Assembly (NCBI GenBank): GCA_947176505.1
Contig: CAMWQW010000011.1
Coordinates: forward strand, 1 to 64,000
DNA: 64,000 bases
From: an uncultured Lachnospiraceae bacterium
GTDB taxonomy: Bacteria > Bacillota > Clostridia > Lachnospirales > Lachnospiraceae
Direction: 5' to 3'
Part shown: positions 24,887 through 34,175 of the stretch, in pieces
How the letters are laid out: each line of letters opens with the position of its first letter
Position numbering within the stretch: the first letter of the stretch is position 1
Position numbers and translations under genes: made by a program
The notes under the pieces: model-generated
The model's input: the letters and a program-made list of their open reading frames with translations, nothing else
Database searches by the model: none
Told to the model about the DNA's origin: nothing

Positions 24887-24944
24887 ACACTCCGTCTGCC
24901 TTTTGCCTCATTTTATCCTTCGGTCGTTCAACCGAAATACCGGC

Positions 24945-25877
24945 TCAAATCCTCTGCAATATCCAACGATAGATATCCCCGTAAACATCTTCTTTATCCA
25001 CTTCATTTAACAGTTCATGTCTGTCTTTCGGATATAGTTTCATCTGCACATTCTCCATGCCTATCTCGCGAAACGACTGATAAACCTTCTCTACGCTCCT
25101 GCCGTAATTGCCTACAGGGTCGTCTGCTCCTGACAGAAAGAAGATCGGCAGATTTGCAGGCATCTTTTTTAACTTCTCCGTATCGTGAAGATTATAAATC
25201 AGCTTAAACAGTGTCTGGAATCCGTTAACTGTAAATATAAATCCGCATAGCGGATCGTCTATATACTTCCGGACATTATCTTCATTCCTTGACAGCCAGT
25301 CAAAAGACGTCTTCGGCGCTTCAATTTTCTTATTGTACACGCCAAACGCCGCCTTATCCACTAATTTGCTCACATGCTTCTCACCGCAGAACACTTTCTC
25401 GATTGCTGCCAAAGCGCGTGCACACATAAGTACAGGTTTCGACTGCATACCGGTTCCAACTATGAGCGCGCCATTTATCCCGCTGCCGTAACGCATCAGA
25501 TAATTGCGGGTGATAAAAGAACCCATACTGTGACCTAAGATTATATACGGCACTCCCGGATACTTCTCCTGCATCATCTTCTTAAGTCTATGCTCATCCC
25601 GCACGAGAACCGTGGGTGCGTCTTCCTTACAGAAATATCCGTAAGGCTCCCCCGAATTCACGGATTTACCGTGTCCCAGATGATCGTCGCCTACAACCAA
25701 AATACCTTTCTGCGCCAAATAAGTCGCAAAGTCGTCGTATCTGTCTATATACTCAGACATACCATGTACAATCTGTAAGATGCACACCGGCTTTTCTGTC
25801 TCCGGAATCCATCTGATTGCATGAATCTTATGCTCTCCGTCTCTGGAATCAAAATAAAATTCTTCTTTATTGATCAC
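24945..25877 (-). CDS. Alpha/beta hydrolase, monoacylglycerol lipase/lysophospholipase type
   Basis: 310 residues with a GTG start at 25877. The nucleophile elbow is LGHSMGSF, the oxyanion region is QIVHGMSEY, and the late His lies in PKDRHELLNEVD; the acid is probably in LSGADDPVG. No signal peptide, so cytoplasmic. The family (serine aminopeptidase S33/Hydrolase_4) usually cleaves monoacylglycerols or lysophospholipids. Exact substrate unknown. Confidence 0.85.
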   Translation of the reverse strand: MINKEEFYFDSRDGEHKIHAIRWIPETEKPVCILQIVHGMSEYIDRYDDFATYLAQKGILVVGDDHLGHGKSVNSGEPYGYFCKEDAPTVLVRDEHRLKKMMQEKYPGVPYIILGHSMGSFITRNYLMRYGSGINGALIVGTGMQSKPVLMCARALAAIEKVFCGEKHVSKLVDKAAFGVYNKKIEAPKTSFDWLSRNEDNVRKYIDDPLCGFIFTVNGFQTLFKLIYNLHDTEKLKKMPANLPIFFLSGADDPVGNYGRSVEKVYQSFREIGMENVQMKLYPKDRHELLNEVDKEDVYGDIYRWILQRI

Positions 25878-25937
25878 GTCGCTGTCCTTTCCTGAATCCG
25901 CCTTCTTACCTTACAGAATCTTGAAAAATACGAATCG

Positions 25938-27965
25938 CTAACAGATTTCCGCGCCTGCAGGCATAGATTTCTCCGGTGTCATAAGCGCCAGTTTACCTTC
26001 CGCGTCTTCGGCGCATAACAACATACCTTCCGACATCATTCCCGCAATTTCTCTCGGTTGCAAATTGACAAGAACCATCACTTTCTTGCCAACCATCTCG
26101 TCAGCGCTGTAATGCTGTTTAATGCCCGACAATATCTGTCTTACTTCAGAACCAACGCGCACTTTAGAGCACAGCAGCTTCTTAGACTTCGGAACTTCTT
26201 TACACTCTATAATCTCGCCCACTCTAAATTGGCACTTGTCAAATACATCGTAGGTAATCGTCTCTTTTGCCTCAAAATCAATCGCATCCGCAGGTTCTTC
26301 CTGCTCTTGTGCTGTCTCTTGCGCATCACCTGCCGCTGCTTTTCGCGCCGCAAACATTGCATCTACCCTCTCGGTAATCTCCTTTAAATCCTGCCTCGCA
26401 AAAAGTATTTCCGGTGTCTTAGTTACTTGATTGTTTGCGGGATACAATGATGCTGTTCTCTCATAATCCTGATTCTTTGCGCACTCTTCCAGCACGGTAA
26501 AATCAACCAATTCCGTACAGATCTGCGATGCGATTTTTGCCGCCGTCTCCGGCATATAAGGTTCAAGGAGAGATGCTCCCACCAATATTCCGTTGAGTAG
26601 ATTGTATAAAACCGTAGCGAGCCTGTCCTTCTTCGTCTCGTCTTTGGCAAGCGCCCAAGGCATTGTCTCATCAATGTATTTGTTACAGCGCTTAAACAGT
26701 ACAAATATTTCCGTGATAGCGTCTGCCACACGCAGCTCATCCATCTTCTTCGACACTTTATCATAAGTTTCAGTCGCTACACGGAACAGATCTGCATCCA
26801 CATCCTCTGCGCCGTCTTCCACACCGACCTTCTTATTCTCTACCATACCGTCAAAATACTTATTACTCATGGAAATGGTTCTGTTCACCAAATTACCCAA
26901 GGTATTGGCAAGGTCGGAATTCATCCTCTCCACCATCAATTCCCATGTAATGACGCCGTCATTCTCAAACGGCATCTCGTGCAGCACAAAATAACGCACC
27001 GCATCCACTCCGAAGAAGTCAATCAGGTCATCGGCATAAATCACATTGCCCTTGGACTTACTCATCTTACCGTCACCCTGAAGCAGCCAAGGATGTCCGA
27101 ATACCTGCTTCGGCAGCGGCTCTCCCAGCGCCATTAGGAAAATCGGCCAGTATATCGTGTGGAAGCGGATTATATCTTTGCCAATCAAATGCAGGTCTGC
27201 AGGCCATAATTTCTTATACTGATCGCTGCTTTCTCCGTCAGCCTCGTATCCGATGCCGGTAATATAGTTCGTCAACGCATCCATCCACACATAAATCACG
27301 TGTTTATCGTCAAAATCCACCGGAATGCCCCATTTATAAGAAGTTCTGGACACACATAAATCCTGCAGACCCGGCAGAAGGAAATTATTCATCATCTCAT
27401 TCTTGCGCGATACCGGTTGAATAAATTCCGGGTGCGTGTTGATGTGTTCAATCAGCTTGTCCGCATATTTACTCATCTTAAAGAAATACGCTTCCTCCTT
27501 TGCCGGTTTCACCTCTCTGCCACAGTCAGGGCATTTACCGTCCACAAGCTGGGACTCCGTCCAAAAGGATTCACAAGGCGTACAATACATTCCCTCATAA
27601 TATCCTTTATAGATATCCCCTTGATTATACAGTCTTTTGAAGATTTTCTGTACCTGTCCTTCATGATAGTCATCCGTCGTTCGAATGAATTTATCATAGG
27701 AAGTATTCAAAGCATCACATATTCTGCGAATTTCACCCGCCACATTATCTACAAACTGCTTCGGTGTAATGCCTGTCTCCTGTGCCTTCAGCTCAATCTT
27801 CTGCCCATGCTCATCGGTTCCTGTCTGAAAAAATACATCGTACCCGTCTTTTCGCTTAAAACGGGCAATGCTGTCTGCCAGTACGATTTCATAACTGTTT
27901 CCGATATGCGGCACTCCCGAAGTATACGCTATTGCTGTTGTGATATAATATTTTCCTTTATTCAT
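25938..27965 (-). CDS. metG: Methionyl-tRNA synthetase
   Basis: 675 residues from ATG 27965, preceded by GAGGT; the longer open frame to 28115 overlaps the preceding gene's tail and has no SD. Class I signatures: PHIGNSYE (HIGH variant) and GKMSKSKGN (KMSKS). A zinc-knuckle CTPCESFW plus CPDCGRE is present. The C-terminal EMAP-II/Trbp111 tRNA-binding domain starts near FDKCQFRVGEI and ends the protein. It charges tRNA-Met for initiation and elongation. No T-box leader is visible in the short upstream gap. Confidence 0.96.
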   Translation of the reverse strand: MNKGKYYITTAIAYTSGVPHIGNSYEIVLADSIARFKRKDGYDVFFQTGTDEHGQKIELKAQETGITPKQFVDNVAGEIRRICDALNTSYDKFIRTTDDYHEGQVQKIFKRLYNQGDIYKGYYEGMYCTPCESFWTESQLVDGKCPDCGREVKPAKEEAYFFKMSKYADKLIEHINTHPEFIQPVSRKNEMMNNFLLPGLQDLCVSRTSYKWGIPVDFDDKHVIYVWMDALTNYITGIGYEADGESSDQYKKLWPADLHLIGKDIIRFHTIYWPIFLMALGEPLPKQVFGHPWLLQGDGKMSKSKGNVIYADDLIDFFGVDAVRYFVLHEMPFENDGVITWELMVERMNSDLANTLGNLVNRTISMSNKYFDGMVENKKVGVEDGAEDVDADLFRVATETYDKVSKKMDELRVADAITEIFVLFKRCNKYIDETMPWALAKDETKKDRLATVLYNLLNGILVGASLLEPYMPETAAKIASQICTELVDFTVLEECAKNQDYERTASLYPANNQVTKTPEILFARQDLKEITERVDAMFAARKAAAGDAQETAQEQEEPADAIDFEAKETITYDVFDKCQFRVGEIIECKEVPKSKKLLCSKVRVGSEVRQILSGIKQHYSADEMVGKKVMVLVNLQPREIAGMMSEGMLLCAEDAEGKLALMTPEKSMPAGAEIC

Positions 27966-28024
27966 GATAAACCTCACTTCTATGCAAATATATACTGTTA
28001 GCCTATCATTAAAAAAAATAGTTG

Positions 28025-29377
28025 TCAATTCCCCGTCATTATCAATCCGGAAACTGTTACGACCGCCTCTGCCCTCCGGCAATTTATATCCGTATTGGCT
28101 GCATTGATACTGCACCGATAGATTCCCGGCTCAAAAACCGTAAGCGTAGAACCGGCAGCCAGTGTATTGCCCTGTTCATCTGTCCATACAATCTTATCCT
28201 TATCAAGCCAAACCAGCCTGTCATATCCTTCCGCTTCTTCCAGCACCGCTTCCAGCGTCAGACGTCCCTCCGACGCCTTTGAAACTGTCGATTGCCCTGT
28301 ATCTATTGCCGAGTTCATACTAACTGTCGAATCTGCACCAGTAGTCCGGGCATCAGACACCGCTCTGATCGAAAGACGGGCATACAGCATATTTCCCAGC
28401 CCGCATACCACATCGTGAAGCCATCCCGTTCTGATGATCACCTTTTCATACATACAGATTCTAGGGGAATCATACGAGCCGCCATGAGCCGGGCAAGTGT
28501 AAAAACCTCCATGCCATGTTCCTCCGCCGGACTCATTCTCATTCGGCAACCATACAGGCTGAAGATACTCCACCGTCCTGTCACAAGAAATCACCTCCTT
28601 GTCCGTCACCGAATAATTATGATAGCATCCGGAAATTCCTTCTCTGTCCTCCTGACTGCCAACATGGGCATGTCTGATTTCTACGCTCACGGGCTGTATG
28701 CCATAAATAGGTTGAAACCCTTCCGGTATCCGCCCCTTCTCGCCGTCTTCCAGCCCTCGCCTGTACGCTCTGTCATTGTCCGCTCCGTTTCCCAGAAGCA
28801 GCCTGCCGTCAACCCACGCTGCCTTACCTGCCGATAGGTTGTCCTCTATCGCCGCCGTATAAAAATCTGTCCGTTCTTCCACTCCTTCTATATAAAGTGC
28901 TGCCTCCGGATTCAACACTGTTAGTCCCGTCGGAACCCCCTGCGATTCAGCCGCCGCCTGTGACAACAGCGTCCAATTTATTTGACTTATATCAATATCT
29001 TCCTGCCCTGCATCCGGATTTCTGTCATAGGTATATTCCCCCGCCGCCCGCCGGAATCTTGTACCGAGACGGTTCAAAACACCCACCGCCGCATCTCTCT
29101 TCTCAGATATGTAGGCATCAATTTCCCACAAATCATTCGCATCCGTCACGGCATGTTCGTACTGTACTCTGCCGCTGCTGCGAATACCGGCAAGCGATGT
29201 TCCACCCCGTCGATTATTCTGTGCCGCATATACCGCACTGCCATATATTCCGAACACCACTGTCAGAATCGTTAATCCCGTCAATAAACAAACCTTTCCT
29301 AATGCAGCCTTTTTCCTGCCGTTTCTATTATTATACTTGTTTCGCACGATATCCAATCCACCTGCCTTCCCCGTCAT
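28025..29377 (-). CDS. Secreted protein of unknown function, large paralogue of a pair
   Basis: 450 residues if started at ATG 29377; a GTG at 29344 with AGGTGG upstream is also possible. The N-terminus has a basic patch and one TM/signal helix (VCLLTGLTILTVVFGIYGSA). The ectodomain contains INWTLLSQAAAESQGVP and NLSAGKAAWVDGRLLLGNGA, segments shared with the adjacent 231-residue protein. A Cys/His-rich middle (TWHGGFYTCPAHGGSYDSPR) may bind metal. The C-terminal region resembles a small Ig-like beta domain ending near the stop. I do not recognise the family. It overlaps the preceding gene by 47 bp. Confidence 0.7.
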   Translation of the reverse strand: MTGKAGGLDIVRNKYNNRNGRKKAALGKVCLLTGLTILTVVFGIYGSAVYAAQNNRRGGTSLAGIRSSGRVQYEHAVTDANDLWEIDAYISEKRDAAVGVLNRLGTRFRRAAGEYTYDRNPDAGQEDIDISQINWTLLSQAAAESQGVPTGLTVLNPEAALYIEGVEERTDFYTAAIEDNLSAGKAAWVDGRLLLGNGADNDRAYRRGLEDGEKGRIPEGFQPIYGIQPVSVEIRHAHVGSQEDREGISGCYHNYSVTDKEVISCDRTVEYLQPVWLPNENESGGGTWHGGFYTCPAHGGSYDSPRICMYEKVIIRTGWLHDVVCGLGNMLYARLSIRAVSDARTTGADSTVSMNSAIDTGQSTVSKASEGRLTLEAVLEEAEGYDRLVWLDKDKIVWTDEQGNTLAAGSTLTVFEPGIYRCSINAANTDINCRRAEAVVTVSGLIMTGN

Positions 29378-30026
29378 ATATTGCTTCGTACTCCGTATTG
29401 CCGCTGCCTTCCATCCAGCCCTTCATATAGTGCTGCGTTAAATCGTGATTGTTCCCTCTGAGCAAACTGCCATCCGACCATGCCGACCTGCCGAGTGTCA
29501 GATTGTCAGAACTTGCCAGCACGTATGTCTCTTCATATCCGTCCGGCAGCGTCTGGGACTCCGCCAATGCCTGAAGAAGCAAATCAAAATCAACCGACTG
29601 CATTTCATGCGGCGACTGTATTATATCTATTGAACTTTCCTCCTTCGGCTCTCTTGTATAAAAATATCCCGTATCTTTCTGTATTAATTTCGTTCCGACG
29701 CCGCTAAGCGCTCCGGACAAGCCCGATTTACCCTCAGCGGCACATTGAAAAAGCTTCTCTAAATCTCCTGCATCCAATATAATCTGCTGTCCTCCGGCGT
29801 CCTGATAGCATATCACACCCCTGCTGCGAAACTGTCCCGGTTCGCCGGCTGCCGCCGTTGTTTTTGCCCGTGGAAGTATGATGCACAACGCTATAACGCA
29901 CAATACCGCTGCTGTTTTTCTGTGTATCATTTTTCTATTTCTTATTTCCCCACTCGCCGCTTTCCTGTTCATTATTTTCCTATTCATTATTCTCCTGTTC
30001 ATTATCCTGTTCGTTATCCTGTTCAT
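29331..30026 (-). CDS. Secreted protein of unknown function, small paralogue
   Basis: 231 residues from ATG 30026 (CGGAG upstream); several later in-frame ATGs are possible because of tandem start-like repeats. A basic N-terminal repeat region is followed by a signal/TM helix (AAVLCVIALCIILPRAK). The ectodomain shares with the downstream protein the pattern VDFDLLLQALAESQTLP and NLTLGRSAWSDGSLLRGNN. Thus a duplicated secreted domain occurs in tandem. No enzymatic motif seen. Confidence 0.65.
   Translation of the reverse strand: MNRITNRIMNRRIMNRKIMNRKAASGEIRNRKMIHRKTAAVLCVIALCIILPRAKTTAAAGEPGQFRSRGVICYQDAGGQQIILDAGDLEKLFQCAAEGKSGLSGALSGVGTKLIQKDTGYFYTREPKEESSIDIIQSPHEMQSVDFDLLLQALAESQTLPDGYEETYVLASSDNLTLGRSAWSDGSLLRGNNHDLTQHYMKGWMEGSGNTEYEAIYDGEGRWIGYRAKQV
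29958..30026 (-). repeat. Tandem SD-start codon repeats at the 5' end of the 231-residue gene
   Basis: Five units of 12-15 bp of the type ATGAACAGGATA encode MNRI/TNRI/MNRRI/MNRKI/MNRKA. Four carry an ATG, each preceded by an AGGA, so several start sites are stacked in one frame. A nine-bp repeat (TTGAAGCCA-like, three copies at about 30064-30090) lies just upstream, making the whole gap repeat-rich. Confidence 0.7.
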
Positions 30027-30131
30027 TAGTTTCTCCGTTTCTACGCTGCTTTTGTCTCAGCTCCATTGAAGCCATTGAAGCTATTGAAGCAGCATTGTAT
30101 TGTCTCTGCCCACACTCTGTCTACCCTGTGC

Positions 30132-30971
30132 TCACTCCTCATAAGGTTCCAGATAGAGTGTATTTTCACCTGCATCATAGCGGTATTTAAGTGTCTGCAC
30201 TGCCAATTTCCCGATACGGTTTTCCACGGTCTTAAGTTGTCCGAGCAGCGCAGCAAACTGATTGTTCACCTCCGCCATATTCCGGTTGAGAACCGTCTGC
30301 AAAGTCTCTTCCAATGCTCCGATGCTTTCCCACAGTTTGTCATCTTCCTGCTCCAGCGCAGTAATCTTGGCGTACAGATTGGTGATATCGTTCTGCACCT
30401 GCTTCATATCGCCCTGAATCTCCAATATCTGCTCCTGTATCATCGGAATCTTCTCTCGATCCATAATCTGCACGATATCAGTCAGGTCATACAGCTTCGT
30501 CTGCGTCTCCTTCAAATTCTGCACAATTGTACTCACCTCCGCACGAATTGTTATAATCTGCTCCCGAAGCTCGTTATCCTGTGCCTGATACTGCTCGATA
30601 GTTTCCGATAGGTTCTGCTCTACCTGAGTCATTGCAGATAGCAGTTCTTCCACCTGTCTGCTCAGATATTCTATACTTGACAGGTAGTCCTCCCCTGTTA
30701 TATCTTCCTCATCGCCTGATGCCATATATTCCGGAGTCTCCTCCTCATATTCCGTCGTTTCTAACATCTGCCTTTTTGCCCTGAGCTCTTCCCTGTTTTC
30801 CTCCCGTGCACGCTCCCCGGCTGCATGTCTCCACAGGATAAGAAGCAATATTACAATAACCATCACGGCTACCGCTCCGATAATCACAATCGCAAGTCGG
30901 TCCTCCTGCCTGTCCGGATCATTTCTCCTCTCGTCCAAATAATCTGACACTTTTGTCATAAATTCTCGCAT
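30132..30971 (-). CDS. Membrane-anchored long coiled-coil protein
   Basis: 279 residues. A short cytoplasmic start, one TM helix (about 26-46, IVIIGAVAVMVIVILLLIL), an acidic linker, then about 150 residues of continuous heptad-rich coiled coil (YLSSIEYLSRQVEELLSAMT onward). It ends in a short beta-like tail with YRYDAGENTLYLEPYEE. The family is not recognised. It is the first gene of a three-gene set with two paralogous secreted proteins, which suggests an envelope-spanning scaffold. Confidence 0.75.
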   Translation of the reverse strand: MREFMTKVSDYLDERRNDPDRQEDRLAIVIIGAVAVMVIVILLLILWRHAAGERAREENREELRAKRQMLETTEYEEETPEYMASGDEEDITGEDYLSSIEYLSRQVEELLSAMTQVEQNLSETIEQYQAQDNELREQIITIRAEVSTIVQNLKETQTKLYDLTDIVQIMDREKIPMIQEQILEIQGDMKQVQNDITNLYAKITALEQEDDKLWESIGALEETLQTVLNRNMAEVNNQFAALLGQLKTVENRIGKLAVQTLKYRYDAGENTLYLEPYEE

Positions 30972-31280
30972 AAAATATTATTCTACCTCTCTTTCTACTT
31001 TTTTTGTTTATTTCTCTTCTTCATTTTTCTCCCGGCTTATTGTAACTCTTAAAAGCCTCAACACTTGGAAACAATCGGCGATGCGCCATAGAACCGTGCC
31101 ATCAGATGCACGGAATAAAGTATACTTTAAGATGAATCCAAAGATTGTATAGTTAAGATATCAAAATCTGCGTTATTTTACAATATCGGAAAGTTGCACA
31201 AACTTTTTCATAGAAAAAAGCCAGAATACATTCCAACACATGATGTATTCTGACTTCAACCCTTACAAACGCAATTTCGT
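30972..31280 (-). other. Intergenic region with map terminator and coiled-coil gene leader
   Basis: The map terminator occupies 31214-31254. The remaining AT-rich stretch is the presumed promoter and leader of the coiled-coil gene. A nine-codon frame (MKKRNKQKK, 30995-31024) has a strong GGGAGAAAA SD and could be a leader peptide, though nothing else supports it. No riboswitch was recognised. Confidence 0.4.
31214..31254 (-). terminator. Terminator after map
   Basis: CAGAATACAT and ATGTATTCTG form a 10-bp stem with a T6 run on the minus strand, 27 bp past the map stop. Confidence 0.85.
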
Positions 31281-32153
31281 TTAATACGTCAATATCTCAT
31301 AGCCGTCCTCAGTCACCGCCAACGTCACTTCCCACTGTGCGGAAGGTTTTCCGTCGTCGGTATAGACCGTCCAGCCATCTTTATCATCAATATAGATATC
31401 GGCTTTGCCCATATTCACCATAGGCTCTATTGTGAATACCATTCCCGGCACCATAAGCATCTCCGTACCCTTACTCGTCACATAACTGACAAAAGGCTCC
31501 TCATGAAATTCCAGTCCTACGCCGTGACCGCCAATCTCACGAACGATGGAATAGCCGTTTGCTTTGGCATGGTCATTGATTGCCTGTGCCATGTCTCCCA
31601 GAAAGTTCCAAGGTTTCACTTGCTCCAGCCCTACATCAATACATTCCTTTGCCACCCGTACCAGCTTCTGCGTCTCCGGATCCACATTACCCAGCATAAA
31701 CATTCTTGAAGAATCCGAGAAATAGCCGTTGTATATGGTGGACACATCCACGTTGACAATATCTCCGTCCTTCAGCAAACGTTCTTCACAGGGAATTCCG
31801 TGACACACCACCTCATTAATGGAAGTGCAGACGCTTTTCGGAAATCCTTCGTATCCAAGCGGAGCAGGAATGCCACCCATCTCTTTGGTCATATCGTACA
31901 CAAGACGGTCTATTTCTTCTGTGCTCATGCCGATGTGAATCTGCTTCTCAATCTCATCCAAAATTGCAATATTCAGCTTACTGCTCTCTCTGATACCCTC
32001 AATCTGTTCCGGCGTCTTCAATATCTCATGACTCGGTACGATATGCCCTTCAAGTGCATAATGCTCAAGCTTCTCGTCAAATGCCATATGGCAGGCTTTA
32101 TATTTTCTGCCGCTACCGCACCAGCAATGATCATTTCTTCCTAACTTCTTCAT
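31281..32153 (-). CDS. map: Type I methionine aminopeptidase with N-terminal SEC-C zinc motif
   Basis: 290 residues from ATG 32153 (AGGCGG 9 nt upstream). The SEC-C motif is at the N-terminus: GRNDHCWCGSGRKYKACH, a ribosome- or SecA-like zinc knuckle known in Clostridia MetAPs. The pita-bread catalytic domain has the metal-ligand stretches NVDVSTIYNGYFSDSS, GGHGVGLEFHEEP, FTIEP and QWEVTLAV. It removes the initiator Met from nascent proteins. It starts 21 bp after the GH9 gene, possibly co-transcribed. Confidence 0.95.
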   Translation of the reverse strand: MKKLGRNDHCWCGSGRKYKACHMAFDEKLEHYALEGHIVPSHEILKTPEQIEGIRESSKLNIAILDEIEKQIHIGMSTEEIDRLVYDMTKEMGGIPAPLGYEGFPKSVCTSINEVVCHGIPCEERLLKDGDIVNVDVSTIYNGYFSDSSRMFMLGNVDPETQKLVRVAKECIDVGLEQVKPWNFLGDMAQAINDHAKANGYSIVREIGGHGVGLEFHEEPFVSYVTSKGTEMLMVPGMVFTIEPMVNMGKADIYIDDKDGWTVYTDDGKPSAQWEVTLAVTEDGYEILTY

Positions 32154-32174
32154 GATCGTCATCCGCCTTTCTGT

Positions 32175-33869
32175 CTATCTGCGATTTAGAAATGCCGTCA
32201 CGAACACTGCCGGGCTGTTCCAATAAATCGTAATCTCATTAAGAGAATAACATGCCGCATGGTCAACATAGCATTTCATCGGTGGTGTTCCTGCCGGAAT
32301 CTTCTCCATACCCACCTCATCACAGGGTGTCTTAAAAGGTCCTCCGCTGACCCACCCCGGCATAGGAAGCTCAATACCGTCACACTCTGTTGGACGGTTG
32401 TGAGGGTGCCTGTATGCATTGGCGCCGTGTCCTGTCACATAACTGTAATCCACTGCATTCACTCCTAACAGATAATTCATCTGTGCAAGCGCGGTCTCCT
32501 CATAGGTCTTCGCTTTGCTGTCAGAGGGTTTGCCGCCGGATAGTTCAGCCGCATCCTGTCCTGTAATAAGCGATGCAAGCACAAGCAGCATACCGCGGTT
32601 TAATACAACCATATTGCTGCCCCAGACATAATCCTCCGGCTCCATCGCCACACCGTAGCCGGACTTCTCCGCCACGGTAACCAATCTGTCCGCCTCTGCA
32701 AGAACCGACTGCCGCAGATTCATAACACTGTCCGCGGACGCTTTATGGAACGCATCCGTCAGAACAGCCAGCGCTGCAAAGCCCGAAACATCCGTCCAGC
32801 CAAAATCCGTTTTGCTCAGGTTCTTCGTAAGATATTCTTTCAAGTGCTCCTGATATTTCTGCTCTCCTGTGGTGACAAGCATCTCTGCCGCCGCCCACAG
32901 CCGTTCATCGAAATCGCAGACGTCATCGTACTCTCCCGTATTACAGCTCTCAGGGTTCTTGAATCCCACATACTCCGGGTGCTTCTCCAGCCAACCGTAC
33001 GCTCTCAATGCCGCATCAAACAGCCTGTCGGCAAAACTCTCGTCAAACTGTCTGTACACTCTGGATGCAAGCGCCATGGATGCTGCATAGTCCGCCGTCG
33101 CCATAGACGAGACAGGGAAAAGATAGAACTGCGCCGTATCCTCCTGCGGCATAATGAAATCCGCATGACGTTCAGATGTCAGCTTATGATATGCTCCGCC
33201 TTCATCATCCTGCATCTTAAGCATCCATTCCAGTTCGTACCGGCACTCATTCAGTACATCGGGAATGCCGTTACCCGATTCCGGTATATCCAGACTCTCC
33301 CCAAAACTCTCCGGGAAGAGATGATACGCATAAAGCAGATGTCCGACAGCCACAGCCGCCGGAGAAATATATCTTCCGTAATCGCCTGCATCGTGCCAGC
33401 CGCCTTTTACTTCCTTCACCACACTGCGGTTCTCCCATAAAACGGCATCTCCCATATGGCAACACGGATGCGTATAGGCACCTGCATACTCCTTCGTCAG
33501 CTCACACCCACAGCGCTGATAATACAGCGCCTTTGTCATATCACGCTGCAGCTTGCGATATACATCCGATCCGATTCGAAATTGATGAGACTTGTCTCCA
33601 GCCTCGTTTCTCACATAGTAGATACCTTCCTGTGCCACCCCGCTGAAATCCGCAGCATAAACATGATCTCCGGAAGATTCATCCATACCCAAATCCTGCG
33701 CATTGCCTTCCATAACTACCTGCTCCGCCCCGGTCTTGAGCGTGTCGTCCGTCTTGCCGTCAGTCGTTTCCTGTGTTACTTTTAATACCTGAAAAAGTCC
33801 TCCTGACGTCATCACTGCCGTCTTTCTTTTTTCCGGCAGATAACCCACCTGATTACAATAAATTGCCAT
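32175..33869 (-). CDS. Glycoside hydrolase family 9 (cellulase-like) without signal peptide
   Basis: 564 residues. An N-terminal Ig-like CelD_N domain (CNQVGYLPEKRKTAVM to FRIGSDVY, about 5-105) is followed by the GH9 (alpha/alpha)6 barrel. Catalytic elements: GGWHDAGDYGRYISPAA with the nucleophilic-water Asp, GHGANAYRHPHNRP, and DHAACYSLNEITIYWNSP with the general-acid Glu near the C-terminus. No signal peptide, so probably intracellular and acting on imported beta-glucan oligosaccharides. A divergent promoter TTGAAA-17-TACTAT lies at 33955-33983. Confidence 0.9.
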   Translation of the reverse strand: MAIYCNQVGYLPEKRKTAVMTSGGLFQVLKVTQETTDGKTDDTLKTGAEQVVMEGNAQDLGMDESSGDHVYAADFSGVAQEGIYYVRNEAGDKSHQFRIGSDVYRKLQRDMTKALYYQRCGCELTKEYAGAYTHPCCHMGDAVLWENRSVVKEVKGGWHDAGDYGRYISPAAVAVGHLLYAYHLFPESFGESLDIPESGNGIPDVLNECRYELEWMLKMQDDEGGAYHKLTSERHADFIMPQEDTAQFYLFPVSSMATADYAASMALASRVYRQFDESFADRLFDAALRAYGWLEKHPEYVGFKNPESCNTGEYDDVCDFDERLWAAAEMLVTTGEQKYQEHLKEYLTKNLSKTDFGWTDVSGFAALAVLTDAFHKASADSVMNLRQSVLAEADRLVTVAEKSGYGVAMEPEDYVWGSNMVVLNRGMLLVLASLITGQDAAELSGGKPSDSKAKTYEETALAQMNYLLGVNAVDYSYVTGHGANAYRHPHNRPTECDGIELPMPGWVSGGPFKTPCDEVGMEKIPAGTPPMKCYVDHAACYSLNEITIYWNSPAVFVTAFLNRR

Positions 33870-34175
33870 ATCCGCATCCTTTCTGTTTTTACTGTTTGCG
33901 CGCCTATATCCTCCGCACGTTCTTTCATTCTAAACTTTTTCTCCGTTCTAATACATAGTACTCCTTGCCCAAACTCTTTTCAAGCAGTATAGATTTAACG
34001 TTCCGTGAAATATTCTCCCAAACCACCTGTAATTTTATTTGTATAGTTTAATTTCATTTCTTTTATCAGAAATATATCCTAGAATCAAGAGAGAGGCTGT
34101 AACACAAGGGATACAGCCACAAGTCAATCATATATTTCACACCCCAATAAATACATATAAGTACCGGAGAAGAAT
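33870..34175. other. Divergent intergenic region between the GH9 and XRE genes
   Basis: Minus-strand promoter TTGAAA (33978-33983), 17 bp, TACTAT (33955-33960) for the GH9 gene. On the plus strand a hairpin GGCTGTA/TACAGCC at about 34095-34118 lies in the XRE leader. The rest is AT-rich without other recognisable elements. Confidence 0.55.

Noticed and set aside
27966-28024. T-box or other riboswitch before metG
   Set aside because: The gap is under 60 bp and shows neither the T-box sequence nor a terminator/antiterminator pair.
30995-31024. Nine-codon ORF MKKRNKQKK with a strong SD before the coiled-coil gene
   Set aside because: Too short to separate from chance in AT-rich DNA; no attenuator hairpin follows it, so it is mentioned only as a possible leader peptide.
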